DNA from: JADKAV01 sp963733395
GTDB taxonomy: Bacteria; Actinomycetota; Actinomycetes; S36-B12; UBA10799
Length of the DNA: 64,000 bases
Assembly: GCA_963733395.1 (NCBI GenBank)
Contig: CAVTCZ010000012.1
Location: 1 to 64,000, forward strand
Reading direction: 5' to 3'
Position 1 is the first letter of the stretch; every line of letters starts with the position of its first letter. This document shows, piece by piece, positions 57,167 to 64,000 of the stretch. The position numbers and the translations under genes are program-made. A model generated the notes under the pieces. The model searched no databases and had not been told where the DNA came from. It worked only from the letters and a program-made list of their open reading frames with translations.

Positions 57167-59749
57167 ATGGGTGTGCGCCTGCGGGGGTTCTTGGCGGCCG
57201 TTGGTGCCGCGATACTGGGGATTTCTGCGCTCACGGCGTCGCCGGCGCTGGCTGCGGCGGGTGACTTCATCAGCACCTGGGACACCACGAAGACGACGTG
57301 CGTACTCCAAGACGACCAGTCACGATCAGTCCTGCCGCTGCTGCTCCGACGGCACCTACAACTTCACCGTCGACTGGGGCGATGGGCAGTACCAGATCCG
57401 GTCACCGTCTACGGGACCAGGGCTGGACGCACATGTACGCCACCCCCGGCGTGTAAGAGCGATCACCATCTCCGGGACGATCGACTGGCTGGTCCTTCGG
57501 CACCGGCGACACGGCGCTGAGGACCGAACCAAGATCGTGAACGTCAGTCAGTGGGGCGACCTGCGGGCTGGGGAACAGGCGGATACGGATACTTCGCGGG
57601 CGCGGAGAACCTGAACATCACGGCGACGGACACCCCGGATCTCGCGGGACCGACCAGCATGGTGAAGCGTTCAACGGACGCCGCCGCCCTGACCGGCGGC
57701 CTCAGCGACTGGGACATGTCCGGGGTCACGAACATGTGCGGCGATGTTCGACGGGGCCGGCTTCCTACAACGAGAACATCAGCGGCTGGGACACCGGCAA
57801 CGTCACGAGCATGGGCGACATGTTCCGGGAGCGACGGCGTTCAACCAGGCCGATCGGGGGCTGGGAGACCTCGGGTCGGTCACGGACATGAGTGGCATGT
57901 TCGAAGGGGCCACGTCGTTCAATCAGCCGCTGGAGGATGTGGGACACATCGAAGGTGACCAGCATGGCGTCGATGTTCGCCGGAGCCACCTCGTTCAACC
58001 AGCCGCTGGCGACGTGGAACACGGGAGCGGTCACCAACATGGCGGCGATGTTCACGGGCGCCACGAAGTTCAACCAGCCCATCGGCGGCTGGGACACCTC
58101 CCAGGTCACCGGGATGGGGGGCATGTTCCGGGAGGCGGCGGCGTTCGACCAGCCGTTGAACTGGAGCACCGGCAAGGTCACCTACATGGGCGAGATGTTC
58201 AAGGACGCGGCTGCCTTCAACCAGCCGATCGGGTCTTGGGACACCAGCGCCGTGACCTCGATGGAGGGCATGTTCAAGGGCGCCGCGGTCTTCAACCGGG
58301 ATCTGAACACCTGGGATGTCAGCAAGGTGACCGACATGTCCTACATGTTCGAGGCGCGACCGCGTTCAACGGTGCCGTCAGCAATTGGGACACCGGAGCC
58401 GTGCAGTCGATGATCCACATGTTCACGCGGTGCGGTGTCGTTCAACCAGCCCATCGGCGGGTGGGACGTCAGCAAGGTGACCAGCATGGAGGGCATGCTC
58501 TGCCGGCGCGCTCGCGTTCAACCAGAACCTCGGGGCGTGGGACGTCGGCCACGTGACGGATCATGAACAACTTCCTGAATGCGGTGAACCTGTCCGTGGC
58601 CAACTACAACTCGCTGCTCAATGGCTGGGCTGCGCTGCCCGTCCTGCAAGGGGGAGTGGAGCTCGGCGCCGGGAACAACCACTACACGTCCGTGGCGGCG
58701 GCCGCGCACGACCACCTGATCCAGGAGCACGGCTTGGACCATCACGGACGGCGGCATCCTCAACTCCCACATGAACGCCGGGCTGAACCCGACCGACTTC
58801 GGTGGGCAGGATCTGGGCTTCTCGTGCGCAGCGCACCGTCACCGTCTCGAGCGGCGGACCGCCCTTCGCGGACTTGATCTTCGGGCCGGACGCAGTGTCC
58901 ATCACGGGTGCCGGATGCGTCGATGTTCGCCATCGCGGAAGACAACTGCTCCGGCAAGACCATGCCGCCGCTCGGCGATGTGTGCACGGTCACGGTGTCC
59001 TTCACGCCGACCTCGATCGGCGCCAAGGCGGCGCAGTTGCGGTTCGTGAGCAACTCGCCGCAGTCGCCGTACATCGTGTCCCTGGTCGGGACCGGCGTCG
59101 CTGCGGTCTTCACCGCCGACCCGCAGTCGCTCGCATTCGGCCGGCAACTCGTCGGCACCACTTCAACGGCACGGGTCGTCACGATCGGCAACGCCGGCAA
59201 CAAGCACATGTCCATCGGCCCGTACAACGTCCGGATCAAGGGCGCCAACGCCGACCAGTTCACTGATCACGGCGGAAACCTGCCGCGGGGCACTGCTCTA
59301 CCCCGGGGCAGACGTGCACCGTCAGCGTCGTGTTCACCGCGATGGCGGCCGGTGAGCGCAGCGCCTACCTCGAGATCCTCGACAGCGCGCCCGGGACGCC
59401 GCACACGGTGGGATTGACCGGGACAGCGTTCTCGCCCATCGTGCCGACTCCCCCGCCGCCAGTGGTGACGCCCCCGGCCGCCCCGACCGGCCTGACAGTG
59501 AAGGCCAAGAAGAAGATCGTGAAGGCGACCTGGAAGCCGGTGACGGGCGCGAACGGGTACCGCGCGAAACTCACCGGCAAGACGCCCAAGAACAAGCGGA
59601 CGAGCCGCATGATCAACGGCACGGCCGGTACGACGGCGAAGTTCGGTCTGAAACTCAAGGCCGGCTCCACGTTCAAGGTGTGCGTCACAGCGTTCAACAG
59701 CGCCGGGACCTCGCCCGCGACGTGCACGAAGGGGAAGGCCCCGCGCTGA
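57167..59749 (+). CDS. Secreted surface protein with DUF285 (BspA-like) repeats, choice-of-anchor-D-like and Fn3-like domains, heavily frame-broken
   Basis: Signal peptide from ATG 57167 (GFLAAVGAAILGISALTASP). A PKD-like start (FISTWDTTK, NFTVDWGDG) is followed by about eleven copies of a 25-residue DUF285 repeat with consensus FNQPI..WDTS.VT.M..MF.GA.A, clearest from 57895 to 58350. Then come an ASH-like region (FTADPQSLAFGRQLVGTTST, VTVSFTPTSIG) and a C-terminal Fn3-like domain (PAAPTGLTVKAKKKIVKATW to SAGTSPATCTKGKAPR). The sense frame changes about 14 times between 57300 and 59300, far more often than elsewhere. It is either very poorly assembled repeats or a pseudogene. DUF285 proteins are typical of mollicutes, firmicutes and bacteroidetes surface proteins. 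Confidence 0.75.
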
Positions 59750-59750
59750 C

Positions 59751-60509
59751 CTACAGCCGCCGATCCCGCAGCACCGGGAACTCCGCGCGCACCTGGGCCG
59801 GCCGTTCGGGATCGAGGTCCATCTGCAGGATGCCCGGCCCGGTGACGTCGGCGATCACCTCGCCCCAGGGGTCGGCGACCAGTGTGTGCCCGCCCATCTC
59901 GGTGCCGTTGCTGAGCCCGGTGGAGTTCGCGCCGATCAGCCAGACCTGGTTCTCCGTGGCGCGGGCGGCCGTGAGCAGGTCCCAATGGCCGATCCGGGCC
60001 GCCGGCCAGCCGGTGGGTACGAGCACGGCGGTGGCCCCGGCGTCGGTCAGGGCCCGGAACATCTCCGGGAACCGCAGGTCATAGCAGGTCGCCAGTCCGG
60101 TGGTGCCCAGCGGCGTCTCGACCGTGACCACCTGCTCTCCGGCGGACAGCGTGACCGCCTCCCCGGTGTCGAAGCCGAACAGGTGGATCTTCCGGTAGGT
60201 CGCCAGCACCTCGCCACCAGGGCCGAAGACCACCGACGTGTTGTACAGGTCCTCCCCGTCGCGTTCCAGGAACGAGCCGGCGTGCAGGGTCCGGCCCGGC
60301 GCCAGGTCGGACATGTGCCGCACCCAGGTGTCCAGCGGCACCGCCAGATCGAGGTTCTCGGCGACCGCGAAAGGCCCGACCTCCCACAGTTCCGGCAGCA
60401 GGATCAGATCAGCGTCGATGTCCGCCACCATGCGCCGGACCCGGTGGCGCCGGGTAGCCGGATCCTCCTCGTCTGACAGGGCCAATTGCACGGCGGCGAC
60501 GCTGGTCAT
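59751..60509 (-). CDS. Carbon-nitrogen hydrolase (nitrilase superfamily, omega-amidase-like)
   Basis: A 252-residue cytoplasmic amidase. The catalytic triad is visible: Glu in DLILLPELWEVG, Lys in YRKIHLFGFDTGE and Cys in GLATCYDLRFPEMFRAL, with ATENQVWLIGANSTG near the C-terminus as in NIT2/YafV-type enzymes, which hydrolyse alpha-ketoglutaramate or deaminated glutathione. ATG 60509. It is convergent with the DUF285 gene, ending 1 base from it. Confidence 0.92.
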   Translation of the reverse strand: MTSVAAVQLALSDEEDPATRRHRVRRMVADIDADLILLPELWEVGPFAVAENLDLAVPLDTWVRHMSDLAPGRTLHAGSFLERDGEDLYNTSVVFGPGGEVLATYRKIHLFGFDTGEAVTLSAGEQVVTVETPLGTTGLATCYDLRFPEMFRALTDAGATAVLVPTGWPAARIGHWDLLTAARATENQVWLIGANSTGLSNGTEMGGHTLVADPWGEVIADVTGPGILQMDLDPERPAQVRAEFPVLRDRRL

Positions 60510-60561
60510 GGGCTCAGGCTACTTGGCCCGCGTGCGGTGTGCTCACCACTAGATTGGCGCC

Positions 60562-61350
60562 ATGAACACCCTGGTGACGGCGTGGCAGGATGCGATCGAC
60601 TCCTTCCAGCGCACGGTGGAGCAGATCCCTGACGAGGCATTCGCGCGGCCGTCGCTGCTGCCGGGATGGACGGTGGGAGACATCGTCGCGCACGTTGCGG
60701 CGCTCGAGGTGGAGCTGAGCGGTCAGCCCCTGCCCGCACACGAACCCGACTGGGACGCGCTGCCGCACGCCGACAACCTGTTCTCGCGCTACACCGAGAT
60801 CGGGGTCGACTACCGGCGCGGTTGGACGCCGGCGCATGTGCGCGCCGAACTGGCGGAGGTAGCGCAGGTGCGGTCCGAGCAGTTGACCACCGGGCCGCAG
60901 GATTCGGACCGCCGGATGATCGGGGTGGGCGGGATGGAGCGGTCCTTCGGCCGCATGCTCCGGATGCGCTGCTTCGACATCTTCCTGCACGACCTCGACA
61001 TCCGCGACGCGCTCGGCATGGACGATCCCGAACTCGGGTCGGCGGCCCGGGTCACCATCGGGCTGATGGCCGACGGCCTGGGGTACGTCTGGGTGAAGAA
61101 GGCGGGCGCGCAACCAGGCGACGTGCTGCATTTCGTGGTGCCGGAGCAGGTGGATGCCTGGGTCGGGGTGGGCGAGGACGGCCGCGGGGCTCCCGTGGAA
61201 CCGGTCGCGGCGACGACCAGTGTGACGCTGCCGGCGATGCCGTACATCCGCCTGGCCTCGGGGCGGGGTGGCGACCCCACAACCGCCGTGATCGAGGGCG
61301 ACCGGGGGCTCGGGGAGGCGACCGTCGCTGGGCTGAACGTGGCGCCGTAG
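60562..61350 (+). CDS. Mycothiol-dependent maleylpyruvate isomerase (MDMPI/DinB-like) family protein
   Basis: A 262-residue enzyme. The N-terminal MDMPI helical-bundle domain has PSLLPGWTVGDIVAHVAALEVE, where the His begins the metal site, and MRCFDIFLHDLDIRDALG, which supplies further metal ligands. The C-terminal sterol-carrier-like domain begins around residue 170. Members use mycothiol as thiol co-substrate, fitting an actinobacterium; individual substrates are mostly unknown. ATG 60562. Confidence 0.87.
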   Translation: MNTLVTAWQDAIDSFQRTVEQIPDEAFARPSLLPGWTVGDIVAHVAALEVELSGQPLPAHEPDWDALPHADNLFSRYTEIGVDYRRGWTPAHVRAELAEVAQVRSEQLTTGPQDSDRRMIGVGGMERSFGRMLRMRCFDIFLHDLDIRDALGMDDPELGSAARVTIGLMADGLGYVWVKKAGAQPGDVLHFVVPEQVDAWVGVGEDGRGAPVEPVAATTSVTLPAMPYIRLASGRGGDPTTAVIEGDRGLGEATVAGLNVAP

Positions 61351-61416
61351 CGCGGGTGGATCCGGTCAGCCGGTCGGCGTGGTTCCACCCGGATGAGAGC
61401 TGGGCACTTCGTTGAA

Positions 61417-61468
61417 GTTGTGCCGTTGGTGAGCAGACACGCGTGCATTCGCTCACCAACGGCACAAC
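61417..61468. terminator. 18-base perfect hairpin between convergent genes
   Basis: GTTGTGCCGTTGGTGAGC (61417-61434) and its exact complement (61451-61468) enclose a 16-base loop. It lies between the MDMPI gene and the convergent TetR gene and could end both transcripts. The arm core GTTGTGCCGTTG resembles the unit of the compound palindromes at 17.0 and 63.2 kb. Confidence 0.8.
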
Positions 61469-61514
61469 CGCTAACCAGGTGCCCCTGACGCGGCCGCGGG
61501 GGTCGCCCGACCGC

Positions 61515-62117
61515 CTACGACCCGTTCAACCCCGGCTTGTGCTCCAGGTGGCTCAGGCCGTTGTAGGCCAGGTTCACCATGTGGGCGACCACGTCCTGCT
61601 TGTCGGGCTTGCGGACGTCCAGCCACCATTGCCCGGTCAGCGCGACCATCCCGACGAGCATCTGCGAGTACATCGGCGCGAGCTTCGTGTTGTAGCCGCG
61701 GGCCTTGAACTGCCGGGCCAGCAGGTGCTCGACATGATCGGCCACCTCCACGATCAGGCTCGCGAAACTACCGGTGGGGACGGGCGAGTCCCGCACCAGC
61801 ACCCGGAAGCCGTCGGTGTCGCCCTCGATGTAGTCGAACAAGGCCATCGCCGCCTGTTCGAGCAGCTGCCGCGGGTGGGTGCCGTTCAGGGCCTCGGTCA
61901 GTTGCCTGACCAGCGTCTGCATCTCCCGATCGACGATGACCGCGTACAGGCCCTCCTTGCCGCCGAAGTGCTCGTAGACGACGGGTTTCGAGACCTCGGC
62001 CACGGCGGCGATCTCCTCGACGGTCACGGCCTCGTAGCCACGTGCGGCGAACAGCGCCTTACCGACGTTCAGCAGTTGCTCGCGCCGCTGCTGCGCGGTC
62101 ATGCGGACCCGGGTCAC
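61515..62117 (-). CDS. TetR-family regulator of the desaturase operon
   Basis: A 200-residue regulator. Its helix-turn-helix is RREQLLNVGKALFAARGYEA, VTVEEIAAVAEVSKPVVYEH and FGGKEGLYAVIVDREMQ; the remainder is the ligand-binding domain. GTG 62117 is chosen because it overlaps the desaturase stop (GTGA); an in-frame ATG (MTAQQ) lies 15 bases downstream. Co-transcription with the desaturase, plus two palindromes in front of that gene, suggests feedback control of membrane-lipid desaturation. Confidence 0.88.
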   Translation of the reverse strand: MTRVRMTAQQRREQLLNVGKALFAARGYEAVTVEEIAAVAEVSKPVVYEHFGGKEGLYAVIVDREMQTLVRQLTEALNGTHPRQLLEQAAMALFDYIEGDTDGFRVLVRDSPVPTGSFASLIVEVADHVEHLLARQFKARGYNTKLAPMYSQMLVGMVALTGQWWLDVRKPDKQDVVAHMVNLAYNGLSHLEHKPGLNGS

Positions 62118-63049
62118 GACCCCATTGTGTCGGGTCGGGCGAGTTTGGCCTGAATGCGCTCGGGTTTGGGCCATCTCACGTCGTGCACCCAGCCGCGGTT
62201 CTCAGCGAACCTGATCATCGCCGCCGACGGGTCCACCTGGTGGGGCAGGACGCCATGGCGCGCGCTGGTGGGCTCGGCGTGGTGGAAGTTGTGCCATGAC
62301 TCGCCCATGCTGGGCAGGGCCAGCCAGGCGACGTTGCGGGACTCGTCGCGGGTGACGAACGGCCGCTTGCCCCAGATGTGGCACACGGAGTTGATGCTCC
62401 AGGTGACGTGGTGCACCAGCGCGAGCCGGACCAGACCGGCCCAGAAGAACGCGGTCAGTGCGCCCTGCCAGCTCCACGTGAGCAAGCCGCCCAGCACGGC
62501 GGGCACCGCGAACGTCGCGAGCACGAACCAGGGGAACAGGGTGCTCAAGCGCGCGGTGAGCGGGCGCTTGAGCATGTCCGGCGCCCACCGATGCGGGTCG
62601 ATCGGCTCCTGGGCGACCAGCCACCCGACATGTGCCCACACGAAGCCCTTCGTGACCGCCCAGGCCCCGGTGCCGTACCGCCACGGGGAGTGCGGGTCGC
62701 CGGCCTCGTCGGAGTTGGCGTGATGCTTGCGGTGACCGGCGACCCACGACGAGACCGAACCCTCGACGGCCAGCGACCCCGCAACCCCGAGGGTCATGGC
62801 GACCCAGGGTCGGGCCTTGAACGAGCCGTGGGTGAAGTAGCGGTGGTAGCCGACGGTGATGCCCATGGCGGTGAACACGTACAAGCCCACAGCGAGGAGC
62901 ACGTCCAGCCACGAGATCCAGTGGTTCCAGGCCACCGGGATGGCCGCGACGACGGCGGCCAGTGGGATGACGATCATGGCCGTGACGGCGGCGCGTGCGG
63001 CGACGGTGGGCTCGGGGGATCGGGTGTGCTGCTCGGTCACTGTGGCCAC
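62114..63049 (-). CDS. Acyl-CoA/acyl-lipid delta-9 desaturase
   Basis: Membrane di-iron desaturase of 311 residues. The three histidine boxes are complete: GYHRYFTHGSF, AGHRKHHANSD and ESWHNFHHAEPTSARHG, separated by two pairs of membrane segments (AVTAMIVIPLAAVVAAIPVA, WLDVLLAVGLYVFTAMG, FPWFVLATFAVPAVLGGLL). It introduces a double bond in fatty-acyl chains. GTG 63049 has AGGGAG about 9 bases upstream. It heads an operon with the tetR gene. No fused cytochrome b5 or reductase domain; an external reductase is required. Confidence 0.94.
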   Translation of the reverse strand: MATVTEQHTRSPEPTVAARAAVTAMIVIPLAAVVAAIPVAWNHWISWLDVLLAVGLYVFTAMGITVGYHRYFTHGSFKARPWVAMTLGVAGSLAVEGSVSSWVAGHRKHHANSDEAGDPHSPWRYGTGAWAVTKGFVWAHVGWLVAQEPIDPHRWAPDMLKRPLTARLSTLFPWFVLATFAVPAVLGGLLTWSWQGALTAFFWAGLVRLALVHHVTWSINSVCHIWGKRPFVTRDESRNVAWLALPSMGESWHNFHHAEPTSARHGVLPHQVDPSAAMIRFAENRGWVHDVRWPKPERIQAKLARPDTMGS

Positions 63050-63060
63050 GGATGATGCTC

Positions 63061-63108
63061 CCTACGTTGGCGTAAGTTCCACTACCGTAACCTACGGTTG
63101 CGTAGGTT
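63061..63108 (-). promoter_or_regulatory. Desaturase promoter with two palindromic operator sites
   Basis: AACCTACG-GTTG-CGTAGGTT (63089-63108) is a perfect inverted repeat with 8-base arms. A second, imperfect copy, CCTACG-TTGG-CGTAAG, is at 63061-63076. On the minus strand TTGTCA-N18-TACGGT forms a promoter whose spacer contains the perfect site. The downstream copy lies in the leader. The operator is probably bound by the co-transcribed TetR. Confidence 0.82.
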
Positions 63109-63158
63109 GACAAGGGGTTCGCCGGCTGCGGGGACCGGCGGCACGCCGCGGAATCCGC

Positions 63159-63277
63159 CGAGTGTTGCGCCGTTGTGGCGCCCGCGCGCCGAGTGCTGCG
63201 CCGTTGTCGGTTACGGGCCTGCAATCCAGCAACCGTGCAACAGTCGCCGCGGGCTACCAGCAACCGCGCAACACTCG
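63159..63277. repeat. Compound palindromic intergenic element, copy 2
   Basis: Units CGAGTGTTGCGCCGTTGT (63159-63176) and CGAGTGCTGCGCCGTTGT (63190-63207) are followed by inverse units at 63230-63246 and 63261-63277 (CAACCGCGCAACACTCG). The plan and unit sequence match the element at 17021-17145. Confidence 0.88.
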
Positions 63278-63417
63278 AGCGCGGATCCGTGGGGCGCGTA
63301 CCTCGTGGCAACTTCGCTCGCCGCAGCCCCAGATTCCCGGGAACCGAAGCTGTTCGGTCGGGACCGAGCGACGAGCACATGCCGAGGCGCCGCCCACGAT
63401 GGCGCGTCAGCTTCGGG

Positions 63418-64000
63418 TCAGGTCTGCAGTGTGCCGCGTAGCACGGTGACGGTGGAGTGGGTCGGGTCACCATCGAGTGGTTCGTCGGAGACGTCCACCG
63501 CGTTGAACGTCTGCAGGTCCACGCCGTCCGGGACCGGGAAGGTGGCCTGCTGCTCCCCCGGACCCAGCGAACCGAGGGCGATGAGACCGGAGTCCTGCTC
63601 GTCCAGCAGCCACACCTCGTAGAAGCCTTCCGGACCCGCCACCCCGGACGCCTTCACCGTGACGGTGTACCCGCCGTCGGTGCGGTTCAGGGTGGCTTCG
63701 GCCTGCCCACCCCGATCCGGTCCGTCGGGCATCGGGGTGAGTTGCGCGGAGGCCACGACCGACGTGGGTGTGTCCTGGCCGGTGATCACCGCGACGGCGC
63801 CACCGCCGATCAGAATGCCGGCCGCGCTCGCGGCTACCAGCCCCAGCCAGCGGGGGCCAGTGCGTTTGGCTGCCGGCCGGGCCAGCGGCACCGGCTCGGT
63901 GGCGAGTTGTTCCTGGACGCGCTGCCAGACCTGCGGCGGCGGGTCCACGAGTTGGGACGGCCCACCGGAGGTCTTGCCGGCGACCACCACTTCGCGCAAC
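63418..64000 (-). CDS. Anti-sigma factor, RskA/anti-sigma-K type (5' end outside window)
   Basis: C-terminal 194 residues of a membrane-bound anti-sigma factor. A Pro-rich cytoplasmic stretch (VDPPPQVWQRVQEQLA) leads to one membrane segment (WLGLVAASAAGILIGGGAVAVI) and an extracytoplasmic RskA-C domain (EATLNRTDGGYTVTVKASGV, EGFYEVWLLDEQDSGLIALGSL, HSTVTVLRGTLQT). The sigma-binding N-terminus lies beyond 64000; the apparent TTG start near 63999 is only the window edge. An ECF sigma factor gene is expected just upstream. Confidence 0.85.
   Translation of the reverse strand, partial: LREVVVAGKTSGGPSQLVDPPPQVWQRVQEQLATEPVPLARPAAKRTGPRWLGLVAASAAGILIGGGAVAVITGQDTPTSVVASAQLTPMPDGPDRGGQAEATLNRTDGGYTVTVKASGVAGPEGFYEVWLLDEQDSGLIALGSLGPGEQQATFPVPDGVDLQTFNAVDVSDEPLDGDPTHSTVTVLRGTLQT

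Overview
The window is high-GC chromosomal DNA of an actinobacterium. The evidence is the Bpa/PafE-type proteasome activator, the decaprenyl-phosphate phosphoribosyltransferase, the mycothiol-dependent DinB-like enzyme, the PlsB-PlsC pair arranged as in mycobacteria, the c-di-AMP (ydaO) riboswitch in front of an NlpC/P60 gene, frequent GTG starts and many 4-base GTGA/ATGA start-stop overlaps. I cannot name the genus.

Layout. 1-2.1 kb: IS21-family element (istA, istB cut by the window edge), next to a remnant of another istB. 2.4-21.6 kb: surface polysaccharide locus, mostly on the minus strand: WecE aminotransferase, six glycosyltransferases, a DUF2142-like membrane protein, DUF2304, a polyprenyl sugar-phosphate transferase, decaprenyl-phosphate phosphoribosyltransferase, three paralogous secreted clan-A glycoside hydrolases and a DUF4012 protein. 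21.6-24.9 kb: PadR regulator divergent from a CrtI-like flavoprotein and a flavin/2Fe-2S reductase. 25-33.8 kb: tRNA-Leu(CAG), small monooxygenase, subtilase, Fpg/Nei glycosylase, FAD-linked oxidase, glycerophosphodiesterase, LarC-LarB and prephenate dehydratase. 33.8-36 kb: gene-poor tract with hairpins, a DUF222 remnant, NlpC/P60, a riboswitch and two CRP-like sites. 36-46 kb: HAD phosphatase, serS, epimerase, Bpa, K+ channel, carboxyltransferase, plsC and plsB. 46-54 kb: TetR/DUF5367 pair and a catabolic group (biotin carboxylase/BCCP, AtuA, TetR, acyl-CoA dehydrogenase, enoyl-CoA hydratase). 54-64 kb: M20 peptidase, VKOR, DUF456, a DUF285-repeat surface protein, nitrilase, MDMPI, TetR-desaturase pair, RskA-type anti-sigma factor (partial).

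How the genes work together. The most informative regulatory signal is one palindrome (arms RAACTTGAC / GTCAAGTTY, 6-base spacer) lying over the -10 region of four promoters with the same architecture (TTGACC-N17/18-TARCGT) at 40.67, 47.08, 49.07 and 51.86 kb. They drive the carboxylase beta subunit, carboxylase alpha subunit, atuA-tetR and acyl-CoA dehydrogenase-hydratase. At three of them the start codon lies 7 bases after the -10, implying leaderless mRNA. This points to one TetR regulon for branched acyl-CoA (leucine or acyclic terpenoid) catabolism.

Quality note. Many otherwise normal genes are split by single-base frame changes. Wherever I could compare with a conserved family sequence, the break was nearly always one extra G or C in a short G/C run. 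I read these as likely long-read consensus errors and annotate such genes full length, marking each break.
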